Source: an uncultured bacterium (GTDB lineage Bacteria; Verrucomicrobiota; Kiritimatiellia; RFP12; CAIWXQ01). From it: a stretch of 37,582 bases of DNA. The stretch is from contig CAIOST010000192.1 of assembly GCA_903861045.1 (NCBI GenBank), forward strand, positions 1 through 37,582, given 5' to 3'. Made by a program: the position numbers and the translations under genes. Of this stretch, positions 22,592-33,291 are shown piece by piece (the stretch's first letter is position 1; every line of letters starts with the position of its first letter). A model generated the notes under the pieces. That model did not search any database, was not told the DNA's origin, and was given only the letters and a program-made list of their open reading frames with translations.

Positions 22592-24702
22592 ATTTTGTCT
22601 ATCCCGGCATCCTCTTCGGCCTGCTGCTGGGGGCCATTCCCATCCTCGTCTACTACCTCATGCGCTTCCGCTCGATGCGTGTCGCTTGGGGAGCGGATTA
22701 CATCTTGGAACGCGCCATGGCGCGCCGCCGACGCAAGGTGTATTGGGACCAGATCATTCTCCTGACTTTGCGCGCCTTGGCGGTGATGGCGCTGGTCGCG
22801 GCGTTTGCCCGCCCACAGTCGCACAAGAAACAGAACGTGGTCACCGGCAGCTCCGTCCTGCGCATCCTGCTGGTCGACAACTCCTACAGCACCCTGGCCG
22901 GCCAGAGCGGCCAGACCGTGCACGACCAGGCCATGGATGCCATGCGGGAACTAACCTCGCACTGGGGGCGCGGCGAAAAATGGTCGCTCTATGCCTTGGA
23001 TAGCCACCCTCGCTGGGTGGTGGATCAGGCACGTGTCATCGACACCGCCCGTACCCTGGCCACGCTGGAAAACCTGAAAGTCGAGGAAACCGCCGTCTCC
23101 CTGGCCGCCGGGCTCAAAGCCGTGCTCTCCCACGGCATCGGCCAACAGCGCGAAATCTACATCTTCAGCGACGACCAGGCCGCCGCGTGGGACGGCGCCG
23201 ACCAGATGATGGCCGGCAAGGATGATAAGACACGCCTGTTCTGGATCCATCCGCCGCTGGCCGACCGGCGTAACCTCGGCGTAACCCGGCTGGATGTCGG
23301 CCATGAAAGCGTGCTGCGGGGGCACTCCTTTCCGGTCTATGCGCAAGTGGCCAACTTCAGCGACGAAGCGGTGCGCGACGCGGAACTCTCCTTCCTCGTC
23401 AACGGCACCGTGGCCGGGTCCAAGCGCGTCTCGCTCCCCCCCGGCCAAAACACGCAGGTCGCCATGGACCTGCGCCTCGACGAAACCGGCCCGCACCTGA
23501 TCACCGCACGCCTGAGTAACGATGTGCTCCCCTTTGACAACGCCATGTCCGCCGGCGTCCAGGTCATGGAGGCCGTCTCGCTGCTGGTCCTGCGCGACGC
23601 CGACCGCACCGGCAAGTTCGATTCCTCCGCCGCCTTCCTGAAACTGGCGGGACGCATCCTAGCCGGCAGCAGCACTAACGAGGCTGCCGGCCCCCTGCGC
23701 ATCAAAGAACAGACCACCCCGGCCTGCACCCTGGCCCAACTGCACGCGCATGATGCCGTGATCCTCGATGGCGGCCGCACCCTGACGCCGGAGCTTACCG
23801 CGACCTTGCGCCGCTACGTCGAAGAAGGCGGCGGCCTGATCCTGGCCGTGGACGACACCGTGGACCTGCCGACCTGGCGCCGCCTGCTGACACCCGCAGG
23901 CCTGCTCCCAGCCTCCCCCGTGAAAGTGCGCAACGAACCGCTGGGCGGCGACACCTGCCGCCGCCTGAGCCGCTCCGGCTTCGACCTCCCCGCCCTGCGT
24001 AACCTGGAAACCTGCCCGGATGGCGATGTCAGTCAGGTGCGGTTCTATACCTGGACCGAATTTGACAATCCCACCGCGGGCACGGAAGTCATGGCCCGTT
24101 TCTCCGACAACACCCCCTTCGCCTGGCGGAGACGCATGGAACGTGGCAGCATTTTGTTGCTCGCCGCCGGCCTCAACTCTCGCAACAACAACCTGCTCGT
24201 GCGCGAAACCGTCTACCCCTTCCTGGTCCACCTGCTCGCCGAGGCGGCCAGCGCCAGCCAATACAAGCATGTGCTCGGCCGGCATGAAGCCGTGCGCTAT
24301 CTGGCCCGTGGCGAACCCCCCACCGGCGCCATGTTTGAAATGGAGAAGGACGAACTGGTCCCCGCCGTCATCACCCCCCTGCCTGTCGGCAAACGTGTGG
24401 AGTATGCCCCCGGCGGTAACCGCTCCGGCCCCGCCTCCCTGCTCGTGCTGCGCGAAAACAGCAAGGAGCGTGTCTATTTCGGCATCCAGGGCGCCCGCTC
24501 GGATTCGTGCCTAACCCCCATGCCTGCCACGTACCATACTCGCCTGACCGAAACCCTGGGATGGACCGAAGTCGGCTCAGCCAAGGAGTTGATGGATGCC
24601 CTGGAATCGCAAGGCCATGGACAGGAGTTCTATGGCTGGGTGCTGCTGGCTGTTTTACTCTTCGCCCTCGGTGAACTGCTGATGGAACTGAGGTTCGTCT
24701 AG
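22588..24702 (+). CDS. BatA-like membrane protein with VWA-type region
   Basis: N-terminal double-TM BatA-type MNFVYPGILFGLLLGAIPILVYYLMRFR; ILLVDNSYST; ATGA overlap with upstream stop. Confidence 0.85.
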   Translation: MNFVYPGILFGLLLGAIPILVYYLMRFRSMRVAWGADYILERAMARRRRKVYWDQIILLTLRALAVMALVAAFARPQSHKKQNVVTGSSVLRILLVDNSYSTLAGQSGQTVHDQAMDAMRELTSHWGRGEKWSLYALDSHPRWVVDQARVIDTARTLATLENLKVEETAVSLAAGLKAVLSHGIGQQREIYIFSDDQAAAWDGADQMMAGKDDKTRLFWIHPPLADRRNLGVTRLDVGHESVLRGHSFPVYAQVANFSDEAVRDAELSFLVNGTVAGSKRVSLPPGQNTQVAMDLRLDETGPHLITARLSNDVLPFDNAMSAGVQVMEAVSLLVLRDADRTGKFDSSAAFLKLAGRILAGSSTNEAAGPLRIKEQTTPACTLAQLHAHDAVILDGGRTLTPELTATLRRYVEEGGGLILAVDDTVDLPTWRRLLTPAGLLPASPVKVRNEPLGGDTCRRLSRSGFDLPALRNLETCPDGDVSQVRFYTWTEFDNPTAGTEVMARFSDNTPFAWRRRMERGSILLLAAGLNSRNNNLLVRETVYPFLVHLLAEAASASQYKHVLGRHEAVRYLARGEPPTGAMFEMEKDELVPAVITPLPVGKRVEYAPGGNRSGPASLLVLRENSKERVYFGIQGARSDSCLTPMPATYHTRLTETLGWTEVGSAKELMDALESQGHGQEFYGWVLLAVLLFALGELLMELRFV

Positions 24703-24715
24703 CCCCTTTGACACC

Positions 24716-27328
24716 ATGGAACCGTTACGAACAGTTGATTTTGCGATACGCTTCGCGGCCTCCTGGTCCGCTTGGTGGCTGATGCTGGCCATACCCATCG
24801 CCGTCGCGCTATGTGTGGTGCTCTACCGCCGCCAGTCGCGCACCATCGCCTGGGGGCATGCCTGGGGGCTGACGCTCCTGCGCATCATCATCGTGGTCAG
24901 CGTGGTCATCCTGGCCTTCCGGCCCAGCCTGATCCGCCGCGACACATCCACCTACCTGGGCCGACTGCTGGTGGTGCTGGACGATTCCGCCAGCATGGGG
25001 ATTGCCGATCCGGCCCTGCCGGAAGAGGATGCCCTGAAAATCGCCCGGCAGGCCACCGCTCGTCTGAACGGTCGCGACGCCCCCGCCCTAACCCTGCGCG
25101 AGGAGATCCTCACCACCGAGCGCATCCTCATCCGCTTCGACCGCTTCGGCCGTAGTGCCGACCGTACGCAGGATGCATTTTGGCGCGAAGCCGAGCGTGT
25201 GCAAACCGACGTCAATCAACGACTGCAGAATGTGGCACAGCGCGCCGCCGATCTGGCCAAGGGTGCTAACACCACCAACAAGCTGCAGGAGGCGGCCACC
25301 CTTTGTCGTGATCTGCCAGGTTTCCTCAAGCCCCTCTTCGCCGGCAGCCAGCCACCTTCCGTCGATTTCAGCCGTACCATGCGCGCCACGCTTACCGCGC
25401 TAACCGCCGCGCTGGATGCCGCACAAGCCGCCGCAGACCACACCGCGCTGGTCGCCAACGACCAACTGCTGTCTGAAACCCTCGGCACCGTGCGGCGCAC
25501 CTCCCGCCTGGAACTGGCCTATGGCTGGCTGCAGCAGAACCGCAACGCCCTCATCCGTAATGCAGAGCAGACCGGTCTGTGGTTGCTGCCGCTCTCCCAA
25601 CCGGAGGCCGTGCCGCTGGCCAAGGCCGCGTCCACACCGCCCGCCATCTCCCCGCTGGAAACAGACCTCGCCGGCGTGCTGCTGCACCAGCTCGAGTCGG
25701 AAAACCCCTTCCCGCTAACCGGCGTGCTCCTGCTCAGCGACGGCCGCGACCTCAGCAGCACGGCCATGGAAACCGTCACGCGCGCCGCCACCCTGCGATC
25801 CATCCCTGTCTACTGCGCCGGCGTGGGCGACCTAGCCGAGCCGACCGACATCGCGATACGCGGCCTCTTTGCCCCGCCCGTGGCCGTCGCCGGCACGCCG
25901 CTGGCCGTACGCGCTACCCTCAAGACCATCCTGTCCAAACCGGAGAAGATCGATCTCGCCTTGCTCAATAGCGCCAACACGGTCATCACCAATCAGACCA
26001 TCGAGATCCAAGACCAGACGGCCATAGACCGGCGCCTCACCCTACCGCCCAACCTCGCAGGGTTGCAACGGCTAACCGTGCGCGCCAGCAGCGTGGATAA
26101 AGAAGTCATCCCCCAGGAGAATAACCGTCTCGACCTGACCGTGCGCATGCGTGCGGAACCGGTCCGCATCCTGTTCCTGGATGAGAAACCGCGCTGGGAA
26201 AGCCGCTTTCTGCTAAATATCCTGAGCCGCTTGGACTACCTGGACGTCAACTCCATCATCGTGCTCTCCCAACCCGGCGGACAGCTCAAGCGCGGCGTGG
26301 GCAAAGGCTTCTGGCCTGAAGACGCTGGCTCGCTCGCCTTGTACGACCTGGTCATCCTCGGCGATCTACCCGCCGAAACGCTCACCCCGGCCGAATGGCA
26401 ACAGATCGCGGAATATGTGGCCGCGGGTGGTAGCCTGACGCTCCTCGGCACCGGGCAGCGCGATCCTCTCCCCGCCACCCTCGCCAGGAAATTGCTGCCA
26501 ACCCAGCCACGCCCCGCTACCACCAATGCGATCCCCTCGGATACAGCCGCCCTGCTGCTGACCGCGGCCGGTCGCCACCATTCCATTACCCGTGCCCTGC
26601 AAACCGTGGCCCAGAATGCCGAAGCCATGACCGCCGATCGCCTGCAGCCGCAGACCATCCCCCTGCTACAATCCAGCGACGGCCACCTGCTGGTCAGCGC
26701 CGGCTTTTACGGCAAAGGCAAAACGCTGCTGGTGGACACCGACCGCCTCTGGCGCCGGCTCAACGCCACCTCGCTCGACGCCCATGCCACCATGGTGGCC
26801 AACCTGGCCGAATGGGCTATCGAAGCCCAGCCTCCGGCCACCAACCGGCCGCAACCTGACCTTTATCGCTATACCACCCGCGAAACCGTGCAAGTCTGGA
26901 CCGAAACGCGCGGCGTAACCAATGTGGTCTCCTTGCGGAATGGCGATCAGTTGCTGGCAGCCCCGGCCGTGCCCACCCACACCGGCGCAACCTGGGCCGC
27001 CGCCACCTTCGCACATGTGCCCTCCGGCGAATGGACCGTCACCATGCAAGGCGGCGTGACCGCCCCCGAGCAGATTCACGTGGTCAATCGCAGCCGCGAA
27101 CTGCATGACCTCTCCCGCGATGAACCGCTCCTGAAATCCTTGGCCGCCAATGGCGACTACACCGGCTTTACCGACGCTGGCCGCCTGCTCAACGACATCC
27201 AACCCCGCAGCCGCGTGGAACACCAGGAACGTACCTGGCGCCTCTGGGATTCCCGCTGGGTTTTGGGTCTGCTGATAGCCATGCTCACAGCAGAATGGAT
27301 CTGGCGAAAAATGGCGGGTCTCGTCTGA
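24716..27328 (+). CDS. Large membrane protein with VWA-like and glutamine-amidotransferase-like regions
   Basis: TM segments; LLVVLDDSASMGIAD (DxSxS); VRILFLDEKPRWESRFLLNILSR...YDLVILGDLPAETLTPAEWQQIAEYVAAGGSLTLLG. Confidence 0.8.
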   Translation: MEPLRTVDFAIRFAASWSAWWLMLAIPIAVALCVVLYRRQSRTIAWGHAWGLTLLRIIIVVSVVILAFRPSLIRRDTSTYLGRLLVVLDDSASMGIADPALPEEDALKIARQATARLNGRDAPALTLREEILTTERILIRFDRFGRSADRTQDAFWREAERVQTDVNQRLQNVAQRAADLAKGANTTNKLQEAATLCRDLPGFLKPLFAGSQPPSVDFSRTMRATLTALTAALDAAQAAADHTALVANDQLLSETLGTVRRTSRLELAYGWLQQNRNALIRNAEQTGLWLLPLSQPEAVPLAKAASTPPAISPLETDLAGVLLHQLESENPFPLTGVLLLSDGRDLSSTAMETVTRAATLRSIPVYCAGVGDLAEPTDIAIRGLFAPPVAVAGTPLAVRATLKTILSKPEKIDLALLNSANTVITNQTIEIQDQTAIDRRLTLPPNLAGLQRLTVRASSVDKEVIPQENNRLDLTVRMRAEPVRILFLDEKPRWESRFLLNILSRLDYLDVNSIIVLSQPGGQLKRGVGKGFWPEDAGSLALYDLVILGDLPAETLTPAEWQQIAEYVAAGGSLTLLGTGQRDPLPATLARKLLPTQPRPATTNAIPSDTAALLLTAAGRHHSITRALQTVAQNAEAMTADRLQPQTIPLLQSSDGHLLVSAGFYGKGKTLLVDTDRLWRRLNATSLDAHATMVANLAEWAIEAQPPATNRPQPDLYRYTTRETVQVWTETRGVTNVVSLRNGDQLLAAPAVPTHTGATWAAATFAHVPSGEWTVTMQGGVTAPEQIHVVNRSRELHDLSRDEPLLKSLAANGDYTGFTDAGRLLNDIQPRSRVEHQERTWRLWDSRWVLGLLIAMLTAEWIWRKMAGLV

Positions 27329-30300
27329 TGCGCAGTAAACTCAAACATCTTCCGAAGCCGGTAGTACAGACGATCCTCTCCTTCTACTACCGGAAACGAT
27401 TCTATGAACTGCTGCGGGCACTGCTCCTGCCGCTGATCTGCTTCGCTGTGGTGGCGCTGGTTGCCACGCACATCGACCGTTTCCTCTTCCTCGACACCTC
27501 CGAACGCTTCTGGCTCAGCGCCATCACCGGTGGTGCCACCCTCCTCACCGCCATCTTCGCGCTGATCCTGTTCATCCGGCGGCAGCGCTCCGTCAGCCAC
27601 CTGGCCTATGAACTGGAAAGCCTGCTCCCCAAGAGTGTGGCGGAACGACTGGTCACGCTGCACGACGTGCTGACGCGCGACGGCACCACCCCGTCGGGCA
27701 CCAAGAACAGCCCGGTCCGCGACGCGCTGGTCCATCAGCTCACGCAGGAGACCGTGGCCTTATGCGAGGAAACCCCGCATGCCGCCGGCCTGGCCCGCGA
27801 CCAGCGGCTCAAGCTCCGCACCGCCCTGCTCTCCCTGCTGGCGCTCGCGTGGCTGGGCTTGCTGGTGGTGCCTGCCTATCAATTCCCGCTCATGCTGCAG
27901 CGCCTGATCTGCCCCACCCGCAACCTGCCAAAGCCCAGTTTCATCAGGCTGGTGGTTACGCCGGCGTCGGCCGTGATCGGCCGCGGCGGCGAAGTCGTGC
28001 TGCAAGTGCAGGTGAGCGGCGCCATTCCGCGCCTGTTGCAGGGGCCCATGCACTGGCTGGGTGCCGACCCAAGCCGCTGCCTGATGGCCACCGCCACCGG
28101 CACGGTTACGCGCCTCGACATCGACCGGACGGCGCGCCCCATCAGCCGCGTCCAGAGCCGCCTGTTTGTGACATCCCGCAATGATCTGCAGGATAGTTTC
28201 AGCTATCGCATCCGCTGCGGCGATGCCCAGACCGACATCCGCCTCGTCCGCGTGATCGCCCAACCACGCGCCACCGGCGTGTATGTCACCATGGAACCAC
28301 CCGCTTACACCGGACTGAAGCCCAGTCGCGTCGATGACCTGCGCGACCCAATCCCGGCGTTCTCCGGCAGCAAACTGCGACTCTGCTTTGGCGTCGATCA
28401 AGCCCCGCTCAAATCCGTGCGCATCGTGGGAATGCGGGATGGCAGCACCCTGGCCGAATTACAAGCCGATCCGCAAAATGGCACCTACACCCACGAATTA
28501 GCCATGTCCGCCCCGGTGGAGATGGAACTGGTGCTGGTGAACGAACTGGGGTTCGAGAATGTCGAACGCGTACGTATTGCCTTTGTGCTGCGCGAAGATC
28601 AGTCCCCCACCGTGCGACTGGAATACCCCGGCGGCGAGATCTCCTCCGTACAGGGGGAACTCGTCCCCATGCACATGGAGTTTTCCGATGACCTGGGGCT
28701 GCTGGAAGGCGCCATCTGCTACCAGATCAACGCCAACCGCAATCCGGACGCCCCCACGCGCGAGATCCCGTTACCGGTCGAGGAGCAGAAGCTGACCCAG
28801 ACCCTCTCATCCGCCCTGGACCTAGCCAAGGTGGACGCCACGCCCGGTGACGAGATCCTGCTCTGGGTGCGTGTGCGTGACACCGGCCGTAATGATGAGC
28901 GCTCGCCAGCCGTCCGCGTCCACATCACCGCCTTCGGCGGCAACGAAAATGAACACCGCCGTCTGGCCGCCCTCCGCCTGGCCGGCCAGTTGCTGGCCAT
29001 TCTAGAACCGTCCACCACCCCGCCCGCAGCCTTAGTATTCAACGAGACCGCTTGCGAACCGCTCGTGAACGCGGCCACGGCACAGGGGCTTGTGCTGCCG
29101 CCCCAACCCACGCTCAACAGCCTGCTGAACTTCCTGGAGCGCGAACACTATTTCACGGATAGCGCCGAAGCCGCCTCGGAAGTGCGCCTGCTCTGTGGCG
29201 TGATCGCCGGCCACGCCAATCCCCCCCCGCTCCGGTCACTTCCCTCGCTACACAAAAAACCGCTCTGCAGCGCCTGGGGACCGACATCCTGCCCGCCCTA
29301 CTGCACGAACGCATGGGCCGCGACCTCATCCGGCGCACCATCAACCTCCGCACCGAAACCCTGGCCACCACTAGCGAAAAGGACTCCCAGCAGAATAGCC
29401 GCGCCGCCGTGGAGCGCCGCGTCGACCTGTTGCGCGATGCCATGGACACCACCGGCGACGACATGGCCAAGCTGGCCCGCCTCTCCCCGCAACTGCTTAA
29501 GCTGGAGGACGTGCTGAATATCAAACGCCTAATCAGTCGCGCCTGCCTCGAGCTCAAACGCGACGCCTCCCGTCAGCAGATCGCCGGCAAAGCGCTGGCC
29601 GATCAGATCGACGCCTGGATCAACTTGCTCCTGCCGGCCCTCCCCGCCTGGCAGTCGCAGCGCCTGGCTGCCCGCGCCGCGCTACGAACCCAGTACGAGG
29701 AGCTGCAAAGTGCCATGAACAAAGCCTCCTTGGCTGCCAACCCTCCCGCCTCTGTCACCCGCTGGCTGTCAACCAACGCTCGCATGATCGAGCGCAGCCC
29801 GTTCCTCGGCCTCGCCGAACGTCTGCCAGCCACCTACCCGGACACGGCACGTACAACCACCGCTGCCACCCAGGCCGCCCTGAGCTGCGAAGCCGGACTC
29901 CTCTCCCGCCTGGCCGTTGACAGCGAGTTCGCCGACTGGACCGCCTCCCCGCGCGTGACCCCAGCCGAGCGCCAACTTGCCGCCGCCCTCAAGGCGCTGG
30001 ACCAAGCCGAGCTCGCCGCGGACCGCGCCGCCGCCGCCGAGGCCCTGCGTACGCTCGTCATGGACGACGAGACCGCCACCAGCAACCGCCCCCCCGCGGC
30101 AGCCGCCAGCGCCCCCCGCGGCCTGGACGCACAACTCCCCGTGCTGACCAGCGCGACGTCCCTCACGGAAGCCTATGACAAAACCATGGAGAGCCTCGCC
30201 CAGCAAACTGGCCACCTGCAGGAACTCCTGGCGCAATTCAACACCTCCGGCGAGGCCGCCGATGCCTTCCCCGCCTTTGCCGCCACGCTCACCACGGTCG

Positions 30301-31529
30301 AAGCCGGCCTGGCTCAGTGGGAATCCGACTGCCAACGACTCTCCTACCGCATGCACCTGGACCTGACCTATGGCGACCCCCAGCGCGAGCAGACGCCCCG
30401 GATCGCCGCCGCCCTGCCCGCCCTACGCGAAGCCATCAACCGCTACCAGGCCTTCGTCCCGCCGCTGCTACTCCGGGTGAAGGGGCGGCTGCAACGCCGC
30501 GCTAGCACGGAGAATCTCTCGGCCTTGACTCAGGACCAGGAACAACTGGTACGCTGCGTCACCACCATGGGGAGCAAACTGAAGCTCACCGCCAAGCAGT
30601 TGCGCGGCGAAGCGCAGCTCCAGGAGCGCGAGAGCGCCTCCATGCGCGACACCCGCCTCTACTACCAAACCGCCCGGCAACTGACGCAGGCCAACGATCC
30701 GGCCGCCGTGGCCGCGGCCTTCTTTGCCAAGAACCCGGCCGCCGCCACGCTCGCACTCGAGTCACGCCTCTACCTCCTACGCGACCTGCGCAAATATCTC
30801 CGACAGGCCAACGAAATTCTGCGCACGCAAACCGCCGCGCACCCGACCTTCGTCCCGGCCATGCAGCAGGCCGTTCAGTGCGCCACCACCTTCGAGCAGC
30901 AGCTCCTGCGCTTTGCCTCCCTCGATGCCGAAGGTACCGTGCGCAACACGGCCGCCAATGTGCGCAAACGCACGGAAGCCCTGATCCAGCCCGGACGCGA
31001 CACCACGACGGCCACCCTGCCACGCGACCGGCTCGCCCTGGACGAACTGATGCGCAGCGCCGCCCAGTTCGAAAACCAGGCCGGCGAACTGATTACCAAG
31101 TTTAACCCCACGCGCCCTACCGGCTGGTGGGGCGGCCCCGTAGGCGTCTGGGACGACGCTGGCCGGCGCGATGCCGAACATGCCCGCCGCCGCACCCTGG
31201 CACAATTTGAACGCGCCCGCCGCGCGATTGTTCTGGGGTTCGATGAGATCATCACCCGCCGCGGCCAACCTGGCGCGCCCCTCCCCGATGAGCCGCTGGC
31301 CAGCGCACTCCTTGCTTGGCGCACCCTCCACTCCTCGCTCGGCGGCGGCACCCGCGTCGTCATCCCGCCACCTCTCACGCAAGGCAAACAGGATGCCCTC
31401 TCCGAATGGCTGCTGAAGGAACTAGAAGAGACTAGCAAGTCGCTGCGCCAGACGGAAGGCGGCTTGCGCCCCTATCAGGACCCCACCACCCGCTGGGTGG
31501 AATCGGCGAAAGGGTTGCTGCGCTACTAG
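27328..31529 (+). CDS. Very large membrane-anchored protein (DUF4175-like), broken into two ORFs by a -1 frameshift at a C8 tract (29221-29228)
   Basis: ORF 27295-29517 and ORF 29313-31529; frame 0 is open from 29229 as APVTSLATQKTALQRLGTDILPALLHERMGRDLIRRT, in register with the downstream ORF; start overlaps upstream stop (TGATG). Confidence 0.7.
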
Positions 31530-31556
31530 CCCAGCTCGTGACACGGTGTTTGTATC

Positions 31557-32954
31557 ATGACGAAAAACCACATCTACCTGATCGCGCTGCTGGCGCTGCT
31601 CTCCGCGGGGACGGTGAGGGCGCAAGCGCCTGCAGCCACCCCCCCCACGCGCATCGAGCCCGCCCGCATCGAGGGCGCCACCGCCGGCGGCCTGCGCTGG
31701 CTGGCCGAGCACCAGAACCGCGAGGGTGCCGACGCCGGTGCGTGGCCCGTCAACAATGCCAACTACCGCCCCGCGATTGCCTCGCTCGCCGGTCTGGCCT
31801 TCCTCTCCAACGGACACCTACCCGGCACCAACACCCCCTATGCACGCACCGTGGCCGCGGCCCTGAAATATGTGGCCAAATCCGTGACATCCGACGGCTA
31901 TGCCGGGCAGGGCGACAAGTCCGGCATGTACATTCATGCCATTAACTCCCTGTTTGTGCTCTCCTGCTACGGCATGCAGTCCGACGCAGCACTAGACCCC
32001 GAACTGGCCAACTGGTGCCGCCGCAGCATCGATGTCATCCTGCGTGCCCAGCAGGTCTCCAAGTCCTTCACCGAGCGCGGTGGCTGGCGCTATGAACCGT
32101 TCCTGGACCAGAGCGATGTCTCCGTCACCTGCTGGCAGCTACTGGTGCTGCATTCGGCCCGGCAGGCCGGCTTCGAAGTGGAACAACCGGTGTTCAACGC
32201 CGCGTTGGCGTATCTGAACCGCGCTTATGTCCCCCTGAAAGGGAGCGTGGAGAAGAACGAGCCCGCGGCCGGCGGCTATCTCTATCGCCCGGGCTTCACG
32301 CAGGAACCGGAGCGTCCGGCCACGGCGCTGGTTCTTTTCATCCACTCCCTGTTTGATGCCGCCAACGAGCAACGCAACCAGGCCGCCCTTACCTACCTGC
32401 GGCGCTATCCGCTGACCTGGGACGGCTCGCAGTACGGCGGCTACTTCTACTTCTCCGGCTTCTACATGATGCAGGGAATGTTCCAGATTGGCGGCGCCGA
32501 GTGGGCCTCGTTCGGACCGCGTATGGCGACCTTGCTCCTCGACCACCAGTCCGGCGACGGCAGTTGGCCCTATCCGCCCAACAGTTTGCGGGAGGATCTG
32601 CAGACCACCGGGCCCGCCTATCCCGTGGCCATGGCCGTGCTGATGCTCTCGCTGGACAAGCAATACCTCCCCATGTACCAGCGCCAGCGCCGTCTCTATG
32701 AACGCACCGCAGCCACGGCGGCCGCCGAAGCACCCGCCGCCACCGCAACCACGCCAGCGCCCCCGCCTGTGCAACCGCCTGTGCCCAAGATCCCGATCCC
32801 CTTGCCCACTACCCCGGATCCTACGCCCGTGCCCCCTGCGGCACCCGAGGTACCCGTCGTCCACGAGGAACCCCGCGGTAATGACAATCAGGGTGGTGAA
32901 GGCGAAGAGGGTGAAGAGCAAAATAAGCGCGCCATCGGCCGCCCGCTCTTCTAA
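31557..32954 (+). CDS. Secreted alpha/alpha-toroid (prenyltransferase/squalene-cyclase-like repeat) protein with Pro-rich tail
   Basis: Signal peptide; GGLRWLAEHQNREGAWP-like, GGWRYEPFLDQSDVSVTCWQLLVLHSARQAGF, WASFGPRMATLLLDHQSGDGSWPYPP. Confidence 0.85.
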   Translation: MTKNHIYLIALLALLSAGTVRAQAPAATPPTRIEPARIEGATAGGLRWLAEHQNREGADAGAWPVNNANYRPAIASLAGLAFLSNGHLPGTNTPYARTVAAALKYVAKSVTSDGYAGQGDKSGMYIHAINSLFVLSCYGMQSDAALDPELANWCRRSIDVILRAQQVSKSFTERGGWRYEPFLDQSDVSVTCWQLLVLHSARQAGFEVEQPVFNAALAYLNRAYVPLKGSVEKNEPAAGGYLYRPGFTQEPERPATALVLFIHSLFDAANEQRNQAALTYLRRYPLTWDGSQYGGYFYFSGFYMMQGMFQIGGAEWASFGPRMATLLLDHQSGDGSWPYPPNSLREDLQTTGPAYPVAMAVLMLSLDKQYLPMYQRQRRLYERTAATAAAEAPAATATTPAPPPVQPPVPKIPIPLPTTPDPTPVPPAAPEVPVVHEEPRGNDNQGGEGEEGEEQNKRAIGRPLF

Positions 32955-33108
32955 CACGGCCGCGACTACCTGCGCTGCACGTGCGCATCAGCGTGGACAA
33001 GCACACGTACCCGGCTGTGGCGCGGATAGGACGTACAAGCTGCATTTTACGACCAACTGCGAGTGCCGGTTCAGGACGGATATTGGTTGAGGCGGCGGGA
33101 CATTTCAC

Positions 33109-33167
33109 CTTGCAAAACGCCCCGCAACGCAAGCCGTTAGGCGCCGCGTTGCGGGGGGGGTTGCAAG
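33109..33167. other. Strong extended hairpin, possible terminator or structured RNA
   Basis: Outer arms CTTGCAA/TTGCAAG, inner arms CCCCGCAACGC/GCGTTGCGGGG, apical GCC-GTTA-GGC. Confidence 0.7.
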
Positions 33168-33291
33168 AGCCTCAATAGTATTCCCGAATGTACGCCTGGC
33201 GCACATTATCCCAAAAGACCTGGCCAATATCACGCAAATATAGATGTCTTTGTTGCTTGCAGATGCCGTCAACGCGTGACACCATTGGCCT

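Noticed and set aside
33109-33167. Possible integron attC site (GTTAGGC in a hairpin)
   Set aside because: Only one core-like GTTRRRY motif; no matching RYYYAAC partner at the expected position and no integrase or cassette array.
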